A stretch of DNA of 11,824 nucleotides from Microbacteriaceae bacterium (GCA_012719255.1 JAAYAS010000128.1:1-11824); one strand, 5' to 3'; counted from the stretch's first letter, positions 1-6,526 are shown. Numbers and translations are program-made. Notes: generated by a model not told the origin, from the sequence alone.

Positions 1-159
1 CCGCGGGTACGTAGAGGGGCGAGCGGGATCAGCCGCTGAGGGGGCAGGTCCCCTGGCGGATGCAGCGCTGCGAGGCAGGATGCACCGGAGCGCGGCACCG
101 TCGCCGGGCGCCGCCGGTCGGGGGGGGTCATCGCCGACGGGCCCCGCCGACTTCGACCG

Positions 160-524
160 CTCGTTCGGGTCGGCGCTCTCGGCCGTGTCGGCGTTCTCGT
201 GCGGGTCGGCGTTCTCGTGCGGGTCGGCGCTCTCGGCCGGGTCGGCGTTCTCGTGCGGATCGACGTGTCGACTGACTACGGCCTCTCGGCCGGGTCGACG
301 CCTTCGGCCGGATCCACGCCTTCCGCCGGATCCACGCCTTCCGCCGGATCCACGCCTTCCGCCGGGTCGGCGTTATCCGCCGACTACGGCCTCTCGTTCG
401 GGTCGGCGTTGCCCGTCGGTTCGACGCTGCCCGCCGGGTCGACGCTGTCCGCCGGGTCGACGCTGCCCGTCGGGTCGACGCTGTCCGTCGGGTCGGCCGT
501 GCCCGCCAGGTCGACGCTGTCGGT
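160..524. repeat. 18-bp tandem repeat tract encoding and extending the AI-2E transporter tail
   Basis: An 18-bp period runs through this tract. On the minus strand it encodes hexapeptides of the DSVDPA, GVDPAE and ENADPH kind. Three exactly identical 18-bp units occupy 310-327, 328-345 and 346-363. The transporter stop (TAG, 384-386) lies inside the tract. A second in-frame TAG at 276-278 follows 35 more sense codons of the same repeat. The 15-mer GACTACGGCCTCTCG, which carries the stop, occurs at 274-288 and 382-396, 108 bp apart, or six whole units. From about 160 to 260 the repeats continue in a frame shifted by one base. The rest of 1-159 stays open in that shifted frame but shows no recognisable gene. 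Confidence 0.85.
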
Positions 525-2315
525 CGACTCAGCGGGTGCCTCCGCTTCGCCGTGCACGTCGGCGGCGTCCGGCTCCAGGGTCGACGGCGCCGTGGCGTCG
601 GCGGCGGCGACCACCGCGTTCGCGGCGCCGCCCAACGCCTCGGGCTCCGCCGCATCCTCGGACGCGGCGGCTTCCGCGACCTCAGCGTCAGCCGCATCCG
701 CAGCCGCATCCGCATGCCCATGCGCCGCAGCCGCAACCGCCGAATCATCACCACCGCCAGCACCGGCAGCAGCCGCAGCACCGGCACCACCGGCACCACC
801 GGCACCACCCGCAGCACCGGCAGCACCCGCAGCGTCACCCGCAGCAGCATCAGCGCCCTCAGCACCCCCGGCCCCGCGCCCCGCGCTCGATCCGGCGCCG
901 CCGCGGCCCGGCAGCACCCGGGCCCGGGCCGAGAGCGCGCGCTCGCGCGCCAATCGCCAGCGCTCGGCGAAGGTGTCGTCGTCGGCGTCGGCCTCGAGGG
1001 CGGGCAGCGGCTCGTTCCAGCCCTTGATGAGCGCCCAGGCGACGGCGGTGAGCGGCACGGCGATGAGCGTGCCGATGATGCCGCCGAGCACAGTGCCGAC
1101 GGTGAGGGCCACGAGCACCACGAGCTCGTGCAGGGCGAGCGAGCGGCCGAGCACGACCGGCTGCAGCAGGTTGCCCTCGAGCTGGTTCACGACGACGACG
1201 ATGATCACGACGATGATCGCCGGCCACAGTCCGTTCGTCACCAGGGCCACGAGCGCGGCGATCACGCCGGCGAGCGTCGCGCCGACGATCGGGATGAACG
1301 CACAGACGAACACGATGAGCGCGAGCGGCAGGGCGAGCGGGATGCCGAGCAGCACGAGGCCGAGCCCGATGAACACCGCGTCCACGAGCGCGACGATCAC
1401 GGTGCCGCGCAGGTAGCCGCCGAGCACGCTCACCGCCCGCGCGCCCATGAGCTCGGCGCGGCGGTGCTGGCCGCCGCGCAGCGGCGAGATGAGGAACGCC
1501 CACATGCGCGGGCCGTCCTTGAGGAAGAAGAACAGGATGACGATGCAGAGCACGATGCTCACGACCACCGTGCCGACCGCGCCGATGCCCGAGGCGAGGC
1601 CCGAGCCGAGCGCGCCGAAGTTGAGGCCTTCGAGCCAGCCCTGCGCCTGGCTCCACAGCTCGTTGAAGTCGAGGTGGTCGAGCGAGAACTGCGGGAACGT
1701 CTCGTTCCACCAGCGCACGAGCTTGTTGGCGCCCTGCACCGCCGAGTCGGCGAGCGTCTGCCACTGGCCCGACACCTGCACGACCACGATGCTGATGACT
1801 CCGGCGAGCAGACCCACGCCGCCGAGCAGCAGGGCGACCGTCGACAGCGCGCGCGGCCAGCCGCGGCGGCCGAGCCACGCGATCACCGGCGAGAGCGCCG
1901 AGGCGAGGATGAGCGCGATGAGCAGCGGTACGACGACGACCGACACCCGCATCAGCCCCCACACGACGACGCCGCCGGCGATGAGCACGGCGATGAACTG
2001 CAGCGCGCGGGTGGCGACGACGCCGACGCCGTCGGTCCACAGCGCGCCGAGGCGGCGGGGGCGCACGATGCGGCCCTGATCGCGGGCGGCCGCAGCGACC
2101 GTCTCGGGCGCGGTCGGCACTGCGCCGCCCGCGCCCGCCCCGCGCGCCGTCACCACCGCGTCGGCGCGGGTCGCGTCATCGGGGGCCGCCCCGGCGGCGG
2201 CCACGTCGGCGGCGAGCACATCCCCCACGGCGTCGGCGACCGCATCCGCGGCCCCGTCCGCCTCGCGGTCGGCGCGGTGCGGGTGCTGCGACTGCGGATG
2301 CGGCTGCTCGGTCAT
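384..2315 (-). CDS. AI-2E family transporter (PF01594-type permease) with a long low-complexity C-terminal tail
   Basis: This encodes a 643-residue integral membrane protein of the AI-2E/YdiK/PerM-like permease family; the substrate is unknown. Residues 1-90 are a polar, Ala/Asp/His-rich cytoplasmic leader. Hydrophobic helices run from about 103 to 180 and from 245 to 430, interrupted by a soluble Trp-rich loop (about 183-235). The family-like segments FFFLKDGPR (262-270), GYLRGT (300-305), IPIVGA (341-346) and NQLEGNLLQPVVLGR (377-391) are all present. After residue 440 the protein becomes a disordered Ala/Gly-rich tail, ending in hexapeptide repeats of the type DSVDPA/GSVDPT. The ATG at 2315 is chosen because GAGAGG lies five bases upstream; the reading frame runs further but without family similarity. 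The gene diverges from purS across 106 bp. The tail makes it much longer than a usual family member of about 350-400 residues. Family assignment is firm; the role is unknown. Confidence 0.9.
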   Translation of the reverse strand: MTEQPHPQSQHPHRADREADGAADAVADAVGDVLAADVAAAGAAPDDATRADAVVTARGAGAGGAVPTAPETVAAAARDQGRIVRPRRLGALWTDGVGVVATRALQFIAVLIAGGVVVWGLMRVSVVVVPLLIALILASALSPVIAWLGRRGWPRALSTVALLLGGVGLLAGVISIVVVQVSGQWQTLADSAVQGANKLVRWWNETFPQFSLDHLDFNELWSQAQGWLEGLNFGALGSGLASGIGAVGTVVVSIVLCIVILFFFLKDGPRMWAFLISPLRGGQHRRAELMGARAVSVLGGYLRGTVIVALVDAVFIGLGLVLLGIPLALPLALIVFVCAFIPIVGATLAGVIAALVALVTNGLWPAIIVVIIVVVVNQLEGNLLQPVVLGRSLALHELVVLVALTVGTVLGGIIGTLIAVPLTAVAWALIKGWNEPLPALEADADDDTFAERWRLARERALSARARVLPGRGGAGSSAGRGAGGAEGADAAAGDAAGAAGAAGGAGGAGGAGAAAAAGAGGGDDSAVAAAAHGHADAAADAADAEVAEAAASEDAAEPEALGGAANAVVAAADATAPSTLEPDAADVHGEAEAPAESTDSVDLAGTADPTDSVDPTGSVDPADSVDPAGSVEPTGNADPNERP

Positions 2316-2380
2316 CGATTCCTCTCGCGCAGGGCGTTCGACGGGCGTCGGCCGGGGCGCGGCGGGCGCCCGGGCGGGAC

Positions 2381-2386
2381 TAGGAT
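2381..2386 (+). promoter_or_regulatory. Possible -10 box for purSQ
   Basis: TAGGAT fits the actinobacterial TAnnnT pattern and would place the transcript start about 30 bases before purS. I see no convincing -35 hexamer at the right distance. No purine riboswitch-like or PurR-like element stands out in the 106-bp divergent spacer (2316-2421). Confidence 0.3.
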
Positions 2387-2421
2387 GTCCAGAGTAACCG
2401 TCGCCGAACCCAGGAGTTCTG

Positions 2422-2787
2422 ATGCCGAAGATCGTCGTGCAGATCATGCCGAAGCAGGAGCTGCTCGATCCCGCCGGGAAGGCCGTGCAGCGCGCGCTCG
2501 CCTCGGGCGGCCAGGGCCACTTCGCCGACGTGCGCATCGGCAAGCGCTTCGAGATCACCACCGACCGCGAGATCACCGCCGAGCTCATGGACGAGGTCGC
2601 GAAGCTCGCCGACGACTTCTTCGCGAACGGCGTCATCGAGGACGTCGTGTCGATCGAGGTCGCCGAGGACGAGCCCTTCGACCCCTCGCAGACCGAGACG
2701 GTCACCGACGACGGCTTCCTGCCGACGGGCGCCTCGAGCGACCGCCAGGCCACCGACAACCTCGCCGACGACGCGCAGGATGCGTAG
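2422..2787 (+). CDS. purS: Phosphoribosylformylglycinamidine synthase subunit PurS
   Basis: PurS is the small structural subunit of the three-part FGAM synthase (PurS-PurQ-PurL) in de novo purine synthesis. It is thought to couple the glutaminase to the synthetase. The 121-residue product opens with the family pattern: a first strand MPKIVVQIMPKQELLDPAGK, then VQRAL, then FADVRIGKRFEI (about 34-45). It closes its core with a helix (MDEVAKLADDFFAN) and the strand IEDVVSIEV (about 73-81). The family is usually about 80-85 residues, so the acidic tail after residue 85 is an extension. AGGAG at 2412-2416 lies five bases before the ATG. The end overlaps the region just upstream of purQ, which indicates translational coupling. 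Confidence 0.93.
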   Translation: MPKIVVQIMPKQELLDPAGKAVQRALASGGQGHFADVRIGKRFEITTDREITAELMDEVAKLADDFFANGVIEDVVSIEVAEDEPFDPSQTETVTDDGFLPTGASSDRQATDNLADDAQDA

Positions 2788-2791
2788 CCCC

Positions 2792-3487
2792 ATGCGCGTC
2801 AGAGTCATCACCTTCCCGGGTTCGCTCGACGACCGCGACGCCCAGCGCGCGGTCGAGATCGCCGGCGGCACCCCCGTGCCGCTCTGGCACGCCGACACCG
2901 ACCTCCAGGGCGTCGACGCGGTCGTGCTGCCCGGCGGCTTCTTGTACGGCGACTACCTGAGCTGCGGCGCGATCGCCGCGACCGCGCCGATCATGACCGA
3001 GCTCAAGGATGCGGCCGGCAAGGGCCTGCCCGTGCTCGGCATCTGCAACGGCTTCCAGATGCTCGTCGAGCTGCACCTGCTGCCCGGCGGCCTCATCCGC
3101 AACGCCGCCGGCCGGTTCATCTGCCGCGACCAGCGGCTGCGCGTCGAGAGCGTCGACACCGCATGGACCAACGCCTACGAGCAGGATGAGGAGATCATCA
3201 TCCCGCTGAAGAACGGCGAGGGCGCGTACATCGCCGACGACGAGACGCTCGAGCGCATCGAGGGCGAGGGCCTGGTCGCGTTCCGCTACCTCGGCGCGAA
3301 CCCGAACGGCTCGCTCAACGACATCGCGGGCCTGCGCAACGAGGGCGGCAACGTCGTCGGCCTGATGCCGCACCCCGAGCACGCCGTCGAGCCGGGCTTC
3401 GGCCCCGACACCCCCGAGCGGATGCGCTCGGGCACCGACGGCCTCGGCATGTTCGCGAGCGTCCTCCGCTCGCTCGCGCAGGCGTAG
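2792..3487 (+). CDS. purQ: Phosphoribosylformylglycinamidine synthase, glutaminase subunit PurQ
   Basis: PurQ hydrolyses glutamine and passes ammonia to PurL, which makes FGAM from FGAR. The 231-residue protein is of normal length and is a class I glutamine amidotransferase. It shows VVLPGGFLYGDYLSCGA (44-60), the nucleophile elbow LGICNGFQML with Cys85, and MPHPEH with the His194 and Glu196 of the catalytic triad. An ATG at 2780 would add four residues but overlaps purS and has no ribosome site. I prefer 2792 because MRVRVITFPGSLDD matches the usual PurQ amino end and AGGA (2777-2780) lies 11 bases upstream. The start is four bases after the purS stop, so the pair forms one operon. purL is not next; it must lie outside the window. 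Confidence 0.95.
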   Translation: MRVRVITFPGSLDDRDAQRAVEIAGGTPVPLWHADTDLQGVDAVVLPGGFLYGDYLSCGAIAATAPIMTELKDAAGKGLPVLGICNGFQMLVELHLLPGGLIRNAAGRFICRDQRLRVESVDTAWTNAYEQDEEIIIPLKNGEGAYIADDETLERIEGEGLVAFRYLGANPNGSLNDIAGLRNEGGNVVGLMPHPEHAVEPGFGPDTPERMRSGTDGLGMFASVLRSLAQA

Positions 3488-3509
3488 CCGCCGGCGCCTC
3501 ACGCCCGAC

Positions 3510-3538
3510 TCCCCGCGGAGGGTCGACGCCCGCGGGGA
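3510..3538 (+). terminator. Hairpin after purQ, probable terminator
   Basis: CCCCGCGG (3511-3518) is followed by an 11-base loop and its exact complement CCGCGGGG (3530-3537). A flanking T-A pair gives a nine-bp stem. No U-run follows, which is common for terminators of GC-rich actinomycetes. It separates purSQ from the next gene, which has its own promoter. Confidence 0.55.
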
Positions 3539-3545
3539 CGGCCGG

Positions 3546-3575
3546 TTCACGTCGCGACCGCGCATCCCCTACGCT
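3546..3575 (+). promoter_or_regulatory. Promoter of the EamA exporter gene, probably leaderless
   Basis: TTCACG (3546-3551) and TACGCT (3570-3575) are separated by 18 bp. A transcript starting seven bases after the -10 box would begin at the A of the ATG at 3582. No Shine-Dalgarno sequence is present upstream of that ATG, so a leaderless mRNA is the natural reading. Confidence 0.55.
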
Positions 3576-3581
3576 CGATCC

Positions 3582-4700
3582 ATGACCACCGATCCGCGCG
3601 ACGACGCCCCGCACGAGGGCACGCCGGCGCCGATCGTCGGCTCGTCGCTCACCCCGATGACCGGGCCCATCCCCATCCTCGGGATGCCCGGCCCGGCGCC
3701 CGAGGACGCCGCCGCCGCGCCCGCCCGGCCCCGCGCATCCCGACCCGGCGCCTCCCGGCCGCCGCGCGACCTGTTCGCGTTCCTCGACCGGGTCGACGCC
3801 CGGCTGCTCGCCGTGCTCGCGTCGATCGCGGTCGGCTTCGGCCCGGTGCTCATGGTGCTGTCGGGCGAGAACGCGGCGACGGTGGTGCTGTTCCGCTTCG
3901 GCGTCGCGCTCGTGCCGCTCGCGGTGCTCGCGTTCTTCGAGCTGCGGCGCAACGGCCCGATGGCCCGCCGGCACGTGTGGATGCATCTGCTCGGCGGCGC
4001 GTTCTTCGGCCTCGACCTCGGGCTGTGGACCCCGGGGATGCTGATGGCGGGCGCCGGCGTCGCGACGGTCGCCGGCAATCTGCAGATCATCATCGTGCCG
4101 GTGTTCGCGTGGCTCGTGTTCGGCGAGCGGATCCGCCGGCCGTTCGTGATCGCGATCCCGGTGATGCTCGTCGGCATCGTGCTGATCTCGGGCGCGCTCG
4201 AGACGTCGATCGGCGGCGACGTGGTGCTCGGCGTGGCGCTCTCGGCGGTCGCCGGGTTCGCGTACGCGGGCTACGTGCTGATCATCGCGCGGTCGGTGTC
4301 GCCGGGGCACGCGATCACGCAGGCGCTGCTCGCGGGATGCACGTCGCTCGTCGTCGGCACGGGCGTCGCGTCGTTCTTCGGGGCGCCGACGCTCGCGGTG
4401 GATGCGCGGCCGCTCGTGATCCTGCTCGTGATGGCGATCGTCGGGCAGTTCATCGGCTGGCTGGCGACGACGGTGGCGCTGCCGCGGCTCGATGCGGCGA
4501 CCGGGTCGACGCTGCTGCTCATGCAGCCGGTGACCGCGGTGCTCGGCGGGCTGCTCGTGCTCGGCGAGCGGATCTCGGTGCTGCAGTGGGTCGGCATCGT
4601 CGCGATCGTCGCGGCGGCGTGGGGCACGGCGATCGCGACCGGGCGATCGCGCGGGGTGCGCGTGCCGGGGCGGCGCCGCGCCTCCGGTTCGACGAGCTGA
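3582..4700 (+). CDS. EamA/DMT-superfamily transporter
   Basis: This encodes a 372-residue inner-membrane transporter of the drug/metabolite transporter superfamily; members typically export metabolites or amino acids, but the substrate here is unknown. Residues 1-70 form a Pro/Ala-rich cytoplasmic leader without hydrophobic segments. About ten membrane helices follow (roughly 72-352), arranged as two EamA repeats. Each repeat ends in the family hallmark: VPVFAWLVFGERI (172-184) in the first half and QPVTAVLGGLLVLGERIS (315-332) in the second. A short basic tail (RSRGVRVPGRRR) closes the protein. The ATG at 3582 has no ribosome site but sits exactly where a leaderless transcript would begin. 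The gene stands alone behind the purSQ hairpin and converges on the peroxiredoxin gene. Confidence 0.88.
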   Translation: MTTDPRDDAPHEGTPAPIVGSSLTPMTGPIPILGMPGPAPEDAAAAPARPRASRPGASRPPRDLFAFLDRVDARLLAVLASIAVGFGPVLMVLSGENAATVVLFRFGVALVPLAVLAFFELRRNGPMARRHVWMHLLGGAFFGLDLGLWTPGMLMAGAGVATVAGNLQIIIVPVFAWLVFGERIRRPFVIAIPVMLVGIVLISGALETSIGGDVVLGVALSAVAGFAYAGYVLIIARSVSPGHAITQALLAGCTSLVVGTGVASFFGAPTLAVDARPLVILLVMAIVGQFIGWLATTVALPRLDAATGSTLLLMQPVTAVLGGLLVLGERISVLQWVGIVAIVAAAWGTAIATGRSRGVRVPGRRRASGSTS

Positions 4701-4759
4701 GCCCGCCCCGGAGCGCTGAGTCCGCGCCGGAGCGCGAACGCCGGACCCTTCGACGAGCT
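4688..4759. repeat. Short direct repeats in the convergent spacer
   Basis: TTCGACGAGCT occurs at 4688-4698, at the very end of the exporter gene, and again at 4749-4759. The word CCGGAGCGC recurs three times between about 4709 and 4793. The second copy sits in CCCTTCGACGAGCTCAGGGG, whose CCCT and AGGG ends can pair. It looks like degenerated intergenic repeat material. Confidence 0.45.
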
Positions 4760-4776
4760 CAGGGGCCTCGACGCGG

Positions 4777-4813
4777 CGAGCCCGCCGGAGCGCGAGGCGC
4801 TCCGACGGGCTCG
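4777..4813. terminator. Bidirectional hairpin terminator between convergent genes
   Basis: The arms 4777-4792 and 4798-4813 form a 16-bp stem with a single mismatch and a five-base loop. The left arm begins GAGCCCGCCGGAGCG and the right arm is CGCTCCGACGGGCTC. It lies between the ends of the exporter gene (plus strand) and the peroxiredoxin gene (minus strand), so it can serve both. Eight consecutive G (4822-4829) follow it, next to the peroxiredoxin stop. Confidence 0.7.
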
Positions 4814-4829
4814 GGGTCAGCGGGGGGGG

Positions 4830-5519
4830 CTACTTGTCCTTGCGGAAGCACATGAACCAGTCGAGGCAGTACTGGTCCTCGTCCTGGCTGAGCATGCGCT
4901 CGGCGGCGACGCCGCAGGAGCCGGCGGTCGGGACGATCACGTCGTCGCCGGGGCGCCAGTCGGCGGGGGTCGCGACGTTGTCGCTGTCGGCCTTCTGCAG
5001 CGCGAGGATGACGCGCTTGATCTCGTCGAAGTTGCGGCCCGTCGACAGCGGGTAGTACATGATCGTGCGCACGACGCCCTCGGGGTCGATGATGAACACC
5101 GCGCGGACGGCCTGCGTGGTCGACTGGCCGGGCTGGACCATGCCGTACTGCTTGGCGATGTCCATCGTGATGTCCTCGATGAGGGGGAACGTCACGTTCG
5201 GGTTCTTGATGCCGTTCCACTCGAGCTCCTGGATCTTGCGGAGCCAGGCGATGTGGCCGTAGAGCGAGTCGATCGACAGGCCGACGAGCGCCGTGTTCAG
5301 CTCGTCGAACTCCTGCTGCATCGACGCGAAGGTCATGAACTCGGTAGTGCACACGGGGGTGAAGTCGGCGGGGTGCGAGAAGAAGACGATCCACTTGCCG
5401 GTGAAGTCGGCGGGGAAGCTGATCGGGCCCTGCGTGGTGACGGCCTCGAACGCGGGGGCCTTCTCGCCGATCAGCGGCATCGGGTTGCGGGTCTCGGTCA
5501 CGGTGGTCTGCTCGGTCAT
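4830..5519 (-). CDS. Archaeal-type Prx6 peroxiredoxin (thiol peroxidase)
   Basis: This encodes a 229-residue cytoplasmic peroxidase that reduces hydrogen peroxide and organic hydroperoxides with thiol donors. The active-site segment HPADFTPVCTTE (49-60) holds the peroxidatic Cys57 with Pro50 and Thr54; Arg139 (QAVRAVFIID) fits the conserved catalytic arginine. The long C-terminal arm, including WRPGDDVIVP (188-197), is typical of the Prx6 group. It carries Cys202, Cys218 and Cys224; the last two are six residues apart, like the resolving-cysteine pair of the archaeal enzymes. The start at 5519 is chosen because GAGGAG (5527-5532) lies seven bases upstream; a longer frame exists but reads through the AT-rich promoter. 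The gene is divergent from a DUF3817 gene, with 203 bp between them. Confidence 0.93.
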   Translation of the reverse strand: MTEQTTVTETRNPMPLIGEKAPAFEAVTTQGPISFPADFTGKWIVFFSHPADFTPVCTTEFMTFASMQQEFDELNTALVGLSIDSLYGHIAWLRKIQELEWNGIKNPNVTFPLIEDITMDIAKQYGMVQPGQSTTQAVRAVFIIDPEGVVRTIMYYPLSTGRNFDEIKRVILALQKADSDNVATPADWRPGDDVIVPTAGSCGVAAERMLSQDEDQYCLDWFMCFRKDK

Positions 5520-5591
5520 GCGGAAGCTCCTCGACGATGGGCGGAAGGGGGGAAGGGGGCGGTCGGGCGGCGTCGCCCGCATACCCCCGGT

Positions 5592-5597
5592 AGTATA
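5592..5597 (-). promoter_or_regulatory. Probable -10 box of the peroxiredoxin gene
   Basis: On the minus strand this reads TATACT, a near-consensus -10 box within the only clearly AT-rich patch of the area (about 5590-5630). It would give a leader of roughly 65 bases before the ATG at 5519. The -35 element is not clear. Confidence 0.45.
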
Positions 5598-5607
5598 TTC
5601 CGACTTC

Positions 5608-5623
5608 CTGAACATTCGGTCAG
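5608..5623. promoter_or_regulatory. Imperfect palindrome, possible repressor operator
   Basis: CTGAACATTCGGTCAG has half-sites CTGAAC and GGTCAG that match at five of six positions around a four-base centre. It sits just upstream of the TATACT box of the peroxiredoxin gene, in the expected -35 region. The size and form suit a TetR-like regulator, but no regulator gene is in the window. Confidence 0.35.
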
Positions 5624-5709
5624 TATTCACGGGCGCCCGCATCCCGCCCGCCGCACCGGCGCCGGGCACGGGGGGCCGGATGGACGAGGCCCGGCCGCCC
5701 GCGCGCCAC

Positions 5710-5715
5710 TAGGCT
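5710..5715 (+). promoter_or_regulatory. -10 box of the DUF3817 gene, probably leaderless
   Basis: TAGGCT ends seven bases before the ATG at 5723, the spacing expected when transcription starts at or next to the start codon. No purine-rich ribosome site at usable spacing is present apart from the GGGGCGG directly abutting the ATG. No good -35 hexamer is visible. Confidence 0.4.
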
Positions 5716-5722
5716 GGGGCGG

Positions 5723-6190
5723 ATGACTCCCTCCCGGCTGCTGCGCACCATCTCGATCGTCGAGGCGTGCACGTGGGCCTTCCTGCTGCTCGCGATGCTC
5801 GCGAAGTACGTCGTCGCCCCCGAGCTCGGCCGCTTCCTCGTGCCGTTCGCGGGCGCCGCGCACGGCACCGCGTTCCTCGCCTACCTCTGGTTCGGGCTCG
5901 TGCTCGCGGCGAACGGCCGCTGGCCCTGGCGGGCGGTCGTGCTCGGCGCGCTCTCGTCGGTACCGCCGTTCACCACGCTGCTGTTCGACTGGTGGGCCGA
6001 GCGCCGCGGCTACCTCGCGACCGGCTGGCTGCCCGAGGACTCGCCGGCCTGGCGCCCCTGGCCCCTCACCGAGCGGATGCGCGGGGTCGTGCCGTGGACG
6101 CTCGCGCACCCGATCACGCTCACCCTCGCGATCATCGCGGCGTTCCTGTTCATCCTCACGCCGTCGCTCGGGTCGGCGCTCAACGCCTGA
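5723..6190 (+). CDS. DUF3817 family integral membrane protein
   Basis: This encodes a 155-residue membrane protein of the actinobacterial DUF3817 type (function unknown). An amino-terminal helix (about 7-28, ISIVEACTWAFLLLAML) carries the family-like glutamate after a short basic start. A second helix begins around the conserved HG pair (about 43-65, GAAHGTAFLAYLWFGLVL), and a third lies near 70-88. A loop of about 45 residues (89-130, rich in Trp, Arg and Pro) precedes a final helix (about 130-150, ITLTLAIIAAFLFILTP). The loop is longer than I expect for this family. The gene appears monocistronic, with a leaderless start and a hairpin-forming spacer behind it. Confidence 0.75.
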   Translation: MTPSRLLRTISIVEACTWAFLLLAMLAKYVVAPELGRFLVPFAGAAHGTAFLAYLWFGLVLAANGRWPWRAVVLGALSSVPPFTTLLFDWWAERRGYLATGWLPEDSPAWRPWPLTERMRGVVPWTLAHPITLTLAIIAAFLFILTPSLGSALNA

Positions 6191-6223
6191 CCCCGGGCCG
6201 GTCGCCGCCCCTCCACGTGCCGC

Positions 6224-6284
6224 GGCCGTCCCTCCCCATCCCCGAGCACGGGAAGGGACGTGGCTGGCACGGGGAGGGACGGCC
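6224..6284. repeat. 14-bp inverted repeat in a purine-rich spacer, possible terminator
   Basis: GGCCGTCCCTCCCC (6224-6237) is exactly complementary to GGGGAGGGACGGCC (6271-6284), with 33 bases between. A competing partner, GGGAAGGGACG (6250-6260), lies inside the loop. The phrase CCCGAGCnCGGGAAGGG is also directly repeated, at about 6241 and 6283. This is the only structure near the end of the DUF3817 gene. The rest of the 336-bp spacer (6191-6526) holds the shared control element, three 13-bp repeats and a palindrome, listed separately; I see no gene in it. Confidence 0.55.
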
Positions 6285-6359
6285 CGAGCGCGGGAAGGGG
6301 CAGGGCGGGGCCCGGATGGGGCCGACCCCGCCGCGCGCGGGTGAATCCGCAGTGAACCG

Positions 6360-6401
6360 CGGATGAGACCGCTCTCACGCCCGACTCATGCTCGACTCAT
6401 C
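6360..6401 (+). promoter_or_regulatory. Control element, copy 1 (upstream of the FAD oxidoreductase)
   Basis: GGATGAGA (6361-6368) and TCTCA (6373-6377) form an inverted repeat with a four-base centre. CTCATC follows at 6396-6401, 35 bases after the first base of the element. The word CGACTCAT occurs at 6382-6389 and 6393-6400, one helical turn apart. The same arrangement with the same 35-base distance precedes the P-loop NTPase gene (9940-9980). 28 of the 41 aligned positions are identical. I infer a common regulator. Confidence 0.5.
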
Positions 6402-6432
6402 GCGGCGCGCCAAGCTGGTCGCAACGCACCGA

Positions 6433-6502
6433 TCGGGTCGGCACCCGTCGGGCCGGCGCCGACGCACCAGTCGGGCCGGCACCGAGCGCATCGGCGCCGA
6501 TG
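6433..6502. repeat. Three 13-bp repeats and a 14-bp palindrome upstream of the FAD oxidoreductase
   Basis: TCGGGTCGGCACC (6433-6445), TCGGGCCGGCGCC (6448-6460) and TCGGGCCGGCACC (6471-6483) differ at only one or two positions. A perfect palindrome, CATCGGCGCCGATG, follows at 6489-6502. All lie in the presumed leader of the oxidoreductase gene. They may be binding sites or RNA structure. Confidence 0.5.
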
Positions 6503-6526
6503 AGAATCACCGAGCGAGAGGCCCGC

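Noticed and set aside
160..380. Tandem repeats as a CRISPR array
   Set aside because: The 18-bp units are contiguous with no unique spacers and encode hexapeptide repeats in frame with the transporter tail.
199..1416. Long plus-strand Ser/Ala/Thr-rich frame opposite the transporter
   Set aside because: It is the reverse of the repeat tail and of the AI-2E frame. It lacks any domain, while the minus strand gives clear AI-2E motifs.
552..2960. 802-residue plus-strand frame rich in Arg, His and Asp
   Set aside because: It runs antisense to the transporter and then across purS and purQ in the wrong frame. Its composition is typical of a GC-rich shadow.
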